A stretch of 13,212 nt of DNA from Cryomorphaceae bacterium. Its GTDB lineage: Bacteria; Bacteroidota; Bacteroidia; Flavobacteriales; BACL11. The notes under the pieces were generated by a model. The model did not search any database and was not told the origin of the DNA. It saw only the letters and a program-made list of their open reading frames with translations. A program made the translations under genes and the position numbers. The stretch spans positions 1 to 13,212 of the forward strand of contig CATEYX010000179.1 in NCBI GenBank assembly GCA_949511925.1, written 5' to 3'. Below are positions 1 through 6,297 of this stretch, piece after piece (position 1 is the first letter of the stretch; each line of letters opens with the position of its first letter).

Positions 1-393
1 ACCAGGAGTTGCGACAACTATATGTGTAGTCCTTTTTAAGTTTGCTATTTGTTTGTCTATTTTTTCTCCACCATAAACTGACTCAGTAAAAATTTTATCA
101 GAATATTTTGTATATCTAAACAATTGCTTAGCAACTTGCTGTCCTAATTCACGAGTAGGACACAATATTAAGCCTTGTACATAATCTTTTTTAGGATCAA
201 TTTTATGTAAAAGTGGCAAGCCAAAAGCAGCAGTTTTTCCTGTTCCTGTTTGGGCTTGTCCAACCAAATCAGTATTTCCATCTAATAACAAAGGGATAAC
301 TTGCTTTTGAATTTCAGTTGGACTGATGATTCCTAAATCATTTAATCCCTTAATAAAATCAGCTTTAACTCCTAACGTTTTAAAATTTTTCAT
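1..393 (-). CDS. DEAD-box ATP-dependent RNA helicase, N-terminal 131 residues (runs off left edge)
   Basis: This is the first 131 residues of a superfamily 2 RNA helicase, which uses ATP to unwind or remodel RNA in the cytoplasm (ribosome assembly, mRNA turnover, cold adaptation). Reading minus from the ATG at 393, the visible motifs in order are: a Q-motif-like segment (PTEIQKQ, about residues 26-32), Walker A/motif I (AQTGTGKT, about 47-54) followed by AAFGLP, motif Ia (PTRELGQQ), a GG motif (YGGEK), and motif Ib/TPG (VATPG) at the window edge. The DEAD box itself, SAT motif and helicase C domain lie outside the window. The start is fixed by the ATG four bases downstream of a -7 promoter box. 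The gene lies 31 bp downstream of the symporter stop, on the same strand. Which paralogue it is (DeaD, RhlE, etc.) cannot be decided from this fragment. Confidence 0.95.
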   Translation of the reverse strand, partial: MKNFKTLGVKADFIKGLNDLGIISPTEIQKQVIPLLLDGNTDLVGQAQTGTGKTAAFGLPLLHKIDPKKDYVQGLILCPTRELGQQVAKQLFRYTKYSDKIFTESVYGGEKIDKQIANLKRTTHIVVATPG

Positions 394-397
394 TCTG

Positions 398-405
398 CAA
401 AAATA
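398..405 (-). promoter_or_regulatory. Bacteroidota -7 box for the DEAD-box helicase gene
   Basis: On minus the octamer reads TATTTTTG, a full match to the Bacteroidota sigma-factor -7 consensus TAnnTTTG, and CAGA follows before the ATG at 393. In this phylum transcription starts a few bases after the box, so the mRNA would begin at or within a base or two of the ATG, making it nearly leaderless. No good -33 TTG lies at the usual distance. The nearest TTG (419-421) is only 13 bases away, so the -33 half is weak. Confidence 0.5.
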
Positions 406-424
406 AGGATAAAGTAATCAACTT

Positions 425-2212
425 CTAGAATGCATTAACTTTTATTCTATCCCAAATTCTAAAAAGAAAATAAGCAGCAATTAAAGCTGTTAACATAAGA
501 ATTCCTGCTAATAGTAAGTTTCCATAAATAAAATATCCAGTTGCAAAAAGCAAACAGTAAATCATAGCTAATGCTAAAAGCATAGCCAAAATTCCTGAAG
601 GAACTGACCAACCTTCACTTTCAATTTGTTCATCCCCTACTATAGCTTTCCAACCTGGCCCACCAGGAACAGTTTTTTTATAGAAACTAAGCAATACTTC
701 TTTGTCTTCAGCAGGTGTAGCAAAAGTTACCACAAGCCAAACTACAGTAGTAATCATTACTACCATTGGGAATTTCATATACTCTGGCATTAGTGTAGTT
801 TCACCAAATAGAACAGAAGTTACAATTTCCATATTGAATAATATAGAAACTATTCCTGAAACAAAAATAGCTGAGATTTCACTCCAAGCATTTATTCTCC
901 ACCAAAACCATCTAAGAATAAAAATAAGACCAGTTCCTGCACCAAACATCAAGATGAAATCAAATAATTGTAATGCATTGGTTAATAACAAAGCCAAAGC
1001 AGCAGAAGCTAAAAACAAGATAACGGTAGACAAACGCCCAACATTTACTTTTTGCTTTTCAGTAGCAGAGGGATTAATTTGTTGAGTGTAAAAATCATTT
1101 ACAATATAAGATGCTCCCCAATTCAGATGAGTAGAAATGGTAGACATATAAGCAGCAATTAAAGAAGCCAAAACCAAACCCAACAAGCCAGTTGGCAACT
1201 TAGTAAGCATAGCCGAATAAGCTAAATCATGACCCAACTTATCTTCACTTACTGCTGGAAATGCTTCTTGAATACTAGCAATATCAGGGAAAACAATCAA
1301 TGATGCCAATGCTACTAAAATCCAAGGCCAAGGACGGAAAGCATAATGCATAATGTTGAAAAATAAAGTTGCACCAATGGCATGGTTTTCATCCTTAGCC
1401 GCTAACATCCTTTGTGCAATATAGCCACCACCACCTGGTTCAGCACCCGGATACCAAGCAGACCACCACTGTACAGCAAGGGGAATAATTAGCAACATAA
1501 TGAGTTGTTCAGTATTGCTAAAATCAGGCAACATAGAAATCTTATCCGCCACATTAGGATGGGTAATTAAAGCTTGAATTCCACCAATTTCAGGTATATT
1601 TACTAAATAATATGCAGCACCAATTGACCCTGCCATGGCCACAAAAAAGAGAAGAAAGTCAGTGTACACCACACCCTTAAAACCTCCCATTGTACTAAAC
1701 AGAACTGTAATTGCACCTGCGATCCCAATAGTTTCAAAAGCAGTAAGTCCCAACATGACTTGCCCAATTTTAATAGCTGCTAATGAAATTCCCCCCATAG
1801 CCAACACATTAAATATAACACCTAAATACAAGGCTCTAAAACTTCTTAAAAATTTTGCAGGCTTACCAGAATAACGCATTTCGTAAAACTCTATATCAGT
1901 ATTTACATTTGATTTTCGCCATAGTTTAGCATAAACAAAGACAGTTAACAAACCTGTAAGCAAGAAAACCCACCATACCCAATTTCCTGCCACTCCATTA
2001 TTCCTAACAATATCCGTTACTAAATTAGGTGTATCAGTTGAAAAAGTAGTTGCTACCATTGAAATTCCTAATAACCACCAAGGCATATTTCTACCAGAAA
2101 GAAAAAATTCAGATGAGTTTTTTCCTGATTTCCTAGATACGATTAATCCAATTAACAAAGTAATTGATAAAAAGGAAATGATTATAATCCAATCAAGATT
2201 TGCAATATTCAT
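425..2212 (-). CDS. Sodium:solute symporter family (SSS/SLC5) transporter
   Basis: This is an inner-membrane secondary transporter of the SSS family, which couples Na+ entry to uptake of a small solute (sugar, amino acid, nucleoside, vitamin or similar). The 595 residues are mostly hydrophobic, with about 13-15 membrane segments. The first spans roughly residues 8-26 and the last about 565-587. Family features visible are SEFFLSGRNMPWW (34-46), the loop PGAEPGGGGYIAQRM (255-269) followed by AAKDENHA, and the TM8-like segment AAYMSTISTHLN (353-364). S357 and T358 in that segment fit the Na2-site Ser/Thr pair of vSGLT by inspection. The length suits the family. The start is the ATG at 2212, close behind a -7 box. 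The substrate cannot be read from the sequence. The flanking genes (helicase and rRNA methyltransferase) give no metabolic clue. Confidence 0.93.
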   Translation of the reverse strand: MNIANLDWIIIISFLSITLLIGLIVSRKSGKNSSEFFLSGRNMPWWLLGISMVATTFSTDTPNLVTDIVRNNGVAGNWVWWVFLLTGLLTVFVYAKLWRKSNVNTDIEFYEMRYSGKPAKFLRSFRALYLGVIFNVLAMGGISLAAIKIGQVMLGLTAFETIGIAGAITVLFSTMGGFKGVVYTDFLLFFVAMAGSIGAAYYLVNIPEIGGIQALITHPNVADKISMLPDFSNTEQLIMLLIIPLAVQWWSAWYPGAEPGGGGYIAQRMLAAKDENHAIGATLFFNIMHYAFRPWPWILVALASLIVFPDIASIQEAFPAVSEDKLGHDLAYSAMLTKLPTGLLGLVLASLIAAYMSTISTHLNWGASYIVNDFYTQQINPSATEKQKVNVGRLSTVILFLASAALALLLTNALQLFDFILMFGAGTGLIFILRWFWWRINAWSEISAIFVSGIVSILFNMEIVTSVLFGETTLMPEYMKFPMVVMITTVVWLVVTFATPAEDKEVLLSFYKKTVPGGPGWKAIVGDEQIESEGWSVPSGILAMLLALAMIYCLLFATGYFIYGNLLLAGILMLTALIAAYFLFRIWDRIKVNAF

Positions 2213-2230
2213 AAGCTAAATTAATTTGAA

Positions 2231-2238
2231 CAAATCTA
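2231..2238 (-). promoter_or_regulatory. Bacteroidota -7 box for the symporter gene
   Basis: On minus the sequence is TAGATTTG, a full match to TAnnTTTG. It lies 18 bp before the symporter ATG, giving a leader of roughly 10-15 bases. No clear -33 TTG is seen at 17-23 bp upstream. The box sits back to back with the plus-strand box at 2264-2271 in a 63-bp divergent intergenic region. Confidence 0.5.
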
Positions 2239-2263
2239 AGGAAATCTTTTACGTAATAAGCAT

Positions 2264-2271
2264 TACCTTTG
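2264..2271 (+). promoter_or_regulatory. Bacteroidota -7 box for the THUMP methyltransferase gene
   Basis: TACCTTTG matches TAnnTTTG fully and is followed by CAGA and the ATG at 2276. The transcript would therefore start at or next to the start codon (nearly leaderless). The junction TTTGCAGAATG is identical to that of the helicase gene at the left edge. No -33 TTG is found at the usual spacing. The nearest one upstream (2226-2228) is 35 bp away. Confidence 0.5.
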
Positions 2272-2275
2272 CAGA

Positions 2276-3436
2276 ATGAAAGATGAAAATTTTTATATGC
2301 TAGCCAAAACTATGTTTGGCTTAGAAGAAATACTAGCTGAAGAGCTTAGAAAATTAGGGGCACAGAATATCCAAACCATAAATAGAGCCGTAAGCTTTAA
2401 AGGAGATAAAGGATTTATGTATAAAGCTAACCTTAACTTAAGGACTGCTTTACGAGTATTAAAACCTATTGCGCACTTTCAGGCGCATGATGAAAAAGAA
2501 TTGTATCGTAAATTATGTGAAATTGATTGGACAGAAATTTTTGATTTAGACGCCACTTTTGCAACTCATGCCACAACTCATTCAGAGGTTTTTACTCATA
2601 GTAAATATGCTTCATTAGTAATGAAGGATGCTATTGCTGATACTTTTAGAAAGAAATTTGACAAGCGCCCAAATGTTGATCCTGAAACGCCAGATGTAAG
2701 TATCAACTTACATATTGCAAAGCATACTTGCACTGTCTCACTAGATAGCTCTGGTGATTCACTTCATAAAAGAGGGTATAAATCGGATGCTGTAATGGCT
2801 CCAATGAATGAAGTTTTGGCTGCAGGATTAATCCTACTAAGTGATTGGAATAGAATTGCCAATTTTCATGACCCAATGTGTGGTAGTGGAACTTTATTGA
2901 TTGAAGCAGCACTTATAGCACACAATATTCCAGCTAATATTTTTCGAGAAAGATTCGGATTTGAAAGTTGGAAGGATTATGATAAAGAACTTTGGGGAAA
3001 GATAAAAGAAATATCTTTAGAAAAAGAAACTCATTATTACGGTGAAATTTCGGGAAGTGATAATTTTCAAAAGGCAGTACGGATCACTAGAGAAAATATT
3101 GATAATGCTTTAATGTATGACAACATCAAGGTTACAAAAACTGACTTTTTTGAAACTGAAGTAGCTCCAGGAACCTTTGTAATGTTTAATCCTCCTTACG
3201 GAGAACGAATAGAGCTTGGCGTTAATGATTTTTATGAAAAAGTAGGAACAACTTTAAAACATAAATATGAAGGATGTGGTATCTGGATTATCTCTTCAGA
3301 TATAGAAAATATGAAGTTTATTGGCCTACGCCCTTCTCGAAAAATAAGAGTAATGAATGGAAAACTAGATTGTAGTTTTCGTAAATTTGAAATCTATGAA
3401 GGAAGTAAGAAAACTAAAAACCAAATACAAGAATAA
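2276..3436 (+). CDS. rlmL: THUMP-domain class I SAM-dependent RNA methyltransferase (RlmL/YpsC-like, 23S rRNA m2G)
   Basis: The 386-residue protein matches stand-alone RlmL/YpsC proteins in length and layout. This family methylates a guanine N2 of 23S rRNA (G2445 in E. coli, where RlmL is fused to RlmK). The N-terminal ferredoxin-like part with THUMP domain covers about residues 1-155, the linker carries LHKRGYK (163-169), and the Rossmann methyltransferase domain follows. SAM-binding motif I is DPMCGSGTLLIEAA (199-212), with an acidic residue in SGSDN (259-263) further along. The catalytic motif IV is NPPYGER (305-311), typical of N-methylation of exocyclic amines. Such proteins are often mislabelled as N6-adenine DNA methylases. 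The gene stands alone on plus between a divergent symporter and a bidirectional terminator. The exact target nucleotide is inferred from the family. Confidence 0.9.
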   Translation: MKDENFYMLAKTMFGLEEILAEELRKLGAQNIQTINRAVSFKGDKGFMYKANLNLRTALRVLKPIAHFQAHDEKELYRKLCEIDWTEIFDLDATFATHATTHSEVFTHSKYASLVMKDAIADTFRKKFDKRPNVDPETPDVSINLHIAKHTCTVSLDSSGDSLHKRGYKSDAVMAPMNEVLAAGLILLSDWNRIANFHDPMCGSGTLLIEAALIAHNIPANIFRERFGFESWKDYDKELWGKIKEISLEKETHYYGEISGSDNFQKAVRITRENIDNALMYDNIKVTKTDFFETEVAPGTFVMFNPPYGERIELGVNDFYEKVGTTLKHKYEGCGIWIISSDIENMKFIGLRPSRKIRVMNGKLDCSFRKFEIYEGSKKTKNQIQE

Positions 3437-3457
3437 TTTTAACAATTATATAGAAAC

Positions 3458-3487
3458 AAAAAAAGCCCGCAATTGCGGGCTTTTTTT
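3458..3487. terminator. Bidirectional intrinsic terminator between the methyltransferase and the SPOR-protein gene
   Basis: There are seven A (3458-3464), then the perfect palindrome GCCCGC-AATT-GCGGGC (3465-3480), then seven T (3481-3487). The GC-rich 6-bp stem is followed by a T run on both strands. It lies 21 bp after the plus-strand stop and 15 bp after the minus-strand stop, so it can end both convergent transcripts. Confidence 0.93.
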
Positions 3488-3502
3488 ATATTACTATTTG
3501 TG

Positions 3503-5488
3503 TTATTTCAATAATTCAATTGCTTGTTCAATTGTTATTCTTTCACCCTCTAATTTTGCAAATACAAAAGCATCAGCATATCCTGCTAATTTTGCTTCTT
3601 CTAAACGAACACTAGCATCTTCCAATGAAGTGAAGAATCCTGTGAAATAAAGATACATTTCCTCTCCTTTTGCTTCCTTATCAATATCTCCAAGCTTACC
3701 CATTTTAGTTAGGTCCTCAGCTGATAGTGATTCTTTAGTAACTAAAATCTGAACCATAAATTCAATATTAGGCTTTGTAACTTCCTGCCCAACAACTACC
3801 TCAGCTTTTGAAGAAGTTCTTTCTGTCTTAATTGCAACATTTAAACTAATCCTCTCTCCATTCTTGTAAGTAACAATAAAAGCATCGTCAAATCCTCTTG
3901 CCTTCATTTGCGCTTGATAGTTAATTGCATCTTTATATTCAGTAAATGAACCAGCCATATATCTAACTAAACCATCCTTTCCTGAAAAAGAAACTACATT
4001 ATCAACTCCTTCAAATACCTTATCAGATAATTCCTTATCAAAAGCTCCAATTTGAATTCTGTAAGTAGTTTCATTAGAAGAAATAACAGTTTCTTCCTCC
4101 ATTATCTTTTCTATTTCATCTTCCTCAACAGCAGGAAGAACAACCTCTTCCTCATCAATTATTGGCTCTGGTACAGGAATTACATAATTTGACACGCTTC
4201 CATTATTATCAACTAAAATATAAGTATCATCAAATCCTTTTGCCTCTAATTCATATTCTCTACCTAAAGCTTCTTCCAATGAATTATAAGTTCCTACAGC
4301 ATAAATTACCATTCCATCATCTTGAGGAATACTTTCTAAATCATCCAAACTTAAATATTTATTAATCACGTTAGCAGGAACAACATCACTAAAAGCTCCA
4401 ATCTTAACTTTATATTTTAACCCCTCAACAGTATTATCAAAGACTTCTCCATCATTATAAGCTTTATTAAAAGCATTTGCTTTTGCAATTAAATATGCAT
4501 CAGTAGTTTTATAATTCTCTCTTTTGATTTCATTTTCGTTATAAAAATTAGCATACTCTCTTGAAGCTGCTTCATAATCAGAATACATACTACGGTACTT
4601 ATCATCAGTTAACTGCACCCCTTTTTCATCAACAACTGCTCCTTCTAACGTATTTTCTTCTTGATCAATATAATCAGGAATTCCATCATTGTCTGAATCT
4701 AATGGACAACCAAACTGGCTTACCTTAACGCCTATTGGAGTTTTAGGGCAATAATCATCAACATCTGCAACCAAATCTCCATCTTCATCCTCTATATCCA
4801 TTGCATTAAAATTAACATCAGCATAATAACTTTCATCTAAATAAATGTTCTGGTTTGGTTTTGGAGTAAATAAATCATAATGAACAGTAAAGTTAGCCGA
4901 AATAAATTTATCAGAATTATCCTCTACAGATTTATCAATATCACCCATAGCAATTGTGTAATTAATAGTTGCATCTAAGTCAATACGCTCTGAAATATTT
5001 AAACGCAAACCTAAGCCAAGTGGAATTGCAATTGTTGATTCTCTTTCAGTCCATTTAAATTGATTAGATTCATTTAATGTTTTGAAACTTAAACTTTGTA
5101 AACCAGCAGTTAGGTAAGGACTAATACGAGATTTTTTAAAGACACTATTTAAAGTATATCCAAAGTGCAAACCAACTGCATCTACATTCGATTCAAAACT
5201 TGCATCCTCATTTTTCTCGAAAAAACTAGTGTTTGAAAATAACAAAGAAGCATCCACATTTTGTGAAATATTTAAACGTATCCCTGCTCTATACCCCATA
5301 TTACCTAACAATGAGTTAGATTCAGGACCCATTATATCCCCTTGAAAACTATGATAAGCCGTTCCAAATGAAAACATTGGCTGAAAGGGAATAGTTTGTT
5401 CTACATCATAATTTCCTTTTTGTGCTAAAACAGAAGTTGTAGATATTAAAGCACAAAGAATAAGCGCTTTTTTCAAAAATTGATTCAT
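3503..5488 (-). CDS. Outer-membrane beta-barrel protein with TSP3-like Ca-binding segment and three SPOR-like repeats
   Basis: This 661-residue protein is secreted and probably sits in the outer membrane. Residues 1-22 are a Sec signal peptide (hydrophobic core, then LAQ). Residues about 33-205 alternate polar and hydrophobic residues in a pattern like an 8-strand OmpA/OprF-type barrel (e.g. RLNISERIDLDATINYTIAMG). Residues about 232-276 hold Asp-rich thrombospondin type 3-like motifs (DEDGDLVADVDDYCPKTP, DSDNDGIPDYID), which bind calcium in related proteins. Three related modules follow at about 358-428, 476-546 and 577-650. Each has the pattern (Y/F)-x-V/I-Q/K-I ... Y-x-x-G-x-(F/Y)-x-(S/E)-x-x-(D/E)-A ... 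A-x-G-(F/Y)-x-D-(A/T), as in SPOR domains that bind denuded peptidoglycan glycans. An acidic linker (445-467) separates the first two. The usual OmpA C-terminal peptidoglycan domain is absent, so the SPOR-like modules may supply wall contact. It is the last gene of the minus cluster, 59 bp after log. The precise role is unknown. Confidence 0.85.
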   Translation of the reverse strand: MNQFLKKALILCALISTTSVLAQKGNYDVEQTIPFQPMFSFGTAYHSFQGDIMGPESNSLLGNMGYRAGIRLNISQNVDASLLFSNTSFFEKNEDASFESNVDAVGLHFGYTLNSVFKKSRISPYLTAGLQSLSFKTLNESNQFKWTERESTIAIPLGLGLRLNISERIDLDATINYTIAMGDIDKSVEDNSDKFISANFTVHYDLFTPKPNQNIYLDESYYADVNFNAMDIEDEDGDLVADVDDYCPKTPIGVKVSQFGCPLDSDNDGIPDYIDQEENTLEGAVVDEKGVQLTDDKYRSMYSDYEAASREYANFYNENEIKRENYKTTDAYLIAKANAFNKAYNDGEVFDNTVEGLKYKVKIGAFSDVVPANVINKYLSLDDLESIPQDDGMVIYAVGTYNSLEEALGREYELEAKGFDDTYILVDNNGSVSNYVIPVPEPIIDEEEVVLPAVEEDEIEKIMEEETVISSNETTYRIQIGAFDKELSDKVFEGVDNVVSFSGKDGLVRYMAGSFTEYKDAINYQAQMKARGFDDAFIVTYKNGERISLNVAIKTERTSSKAEVVVGQEVTKPNIEFMVQILVTKESLSAEDLTKMGKLGDIDKEAKGEEMYLYFTGFFTSLEDASVRLEEAKLAGYADAFVFAKLEGERITIEQAIELLK

Positions 5489-5547
5489 TAGTGTGATTTT
5501 TATATTGCCGTAAAAATAGAAAAAAAATCAGGAACGGACCCTATATC

Positions 5548-6258
5548 CTAAAAATTAGGTTTTAAGGTGTATTTCTTATAGAAATCATTTATAATATCAA
5601 CTGCCGCTAATGGCGTATCCACCACATTAATCAAATCTAAATCTTCTATGCTAATATTTTGTTCTTTCGCTAGCATAACCTCTTTTATCCAAACTAAAAG
5701 ACCATCCCAATAGGTTTTTCCTACCAGTACAATTGGGAACTTTCCTATCTTCTGAGTTTGTATTAAAGTAATGGCTTCAAATAGCTCATCCAAAGTACCT
5801 ACCCCACCAGGAAATACGATAAAACCTTGTGCATATTTTACAAACATCACTTTTCTAACAAAGAAATAATCAAAATTAATCAATTTATCATTATCAATAT
5901 AAGGGTTGGAAGATTGTTCAAATGGAAGCTCAATATTCAAACCTACTGATTTTCCATCACCTCTGGATGCACCTTTATTAGCTGCCTCCATAATACCTGG
6001 CCCACCACCAGAGATAACACCATAACCACTTTGAGTAAGCAAATAACCAACCTCTTCAGCTTGTTTGTAGTATTTGTTATCGGGCTTTGTACGGGCCGAT
6101 CCAAACACTGAAACACAAGGTCCGATTTTAGACATAGTTTCAAAACCCTGAACAAACTCTGACATAATTTTAAAAATTTGCCATGAATCAGAGGATTTTA
6201 TGGCATTCCAGTTTTTTTCTTTAAAAGCTCTTCTAATCTTTCTCTCATCTGCATTCAT
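5548..6258 (-). CDS. LOG-family (TIGR00730) Rossmann-fold nucleotide phosphoribohydrolase
   Basis: Members of this family hydrolyse the N-glycosidic bond of nucleoside 5'-monophosphates (cytokinin riboside 5'-monophosphate in plants, AMP or others in bacteria). The signature motifs are present: SGGGPGIMEAANKGA (about 83-97 counted from the start used here) and PGGVGTLDE (about 150-158), which carries the catalytic Glu and phosphate-binding glycines. The length of 236 residues fits the longer bacterial type. I place the start at the ATG at 6258. A TTG two codons upstream (6264) would also be in frame, but an ATG is available and no ribosome-binding site favours the TTG. The gene lies 39 bp after uvrA on the same strand and 59 bp before the SPOR-protein gene. 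It is probably co-transcribed with them, though the functional link is unclear. Confidence 0.92.
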   Translation of the reverse strand: MNADERKIRRAFKEKNWNAIKSSDSWQIFKIMSEFVQGFETMSKIGPCVSVFGSARTKPDNKYYKQAEEVGYLLTQSGYGVISGGGPGIMEAANKGASRGDGKSVGLNIELPFEQSSNPYIDNDKLINFDYFFVRKVMFVKYAQGFIVFPGGVGTLDELFEAITLIQTQKIGKFPIVLVGKTYWDGLLVWIKEVMLAKEQNISIEDLDLINVVDTPLAAVDIINDFYKKYTLKPNF

Positions 6259-6297
6259 ACTCAATCATTTTTAATTTATGCCACTAACATAGTGAAT

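Noticed and set aside
702..1085. Plus-strand open frame inside the symporter gene, and similar antisense frames elsewhere
   Set aside because: They lie opposite strongly conserved genes, have no promoter, and their translations show no domain or signal. They are shadows of the real genes.
2225..2234. Inverted repeat TTTG-AA-CAAA next to the symporter -7 box
   Set aside because: Four-base arms in AT-rich DNA are expected by chance, and part of it is the -7 box itself.
5489..5547. Separate promoter for the SPOR-protein gene (TATTTTTA on minus)
   Set aside because: It has one mismatch in the key G of TAnnTTTG and no -33 TTG. Read-through from the cluster is a simpler explanation.
5547..5559. 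CCTAA-AAA-TTAGG hairpin at the end of the LOG gene as a terminator
   Set aside because: The 5-bp AT-rich stem has no following T run on minus, so it is too weak to call.
6259..6264. TTG start for the LOG-family gene
   Set aside because: An ATG lies two codons downstream, and nothing in the sequence supports the rare start.
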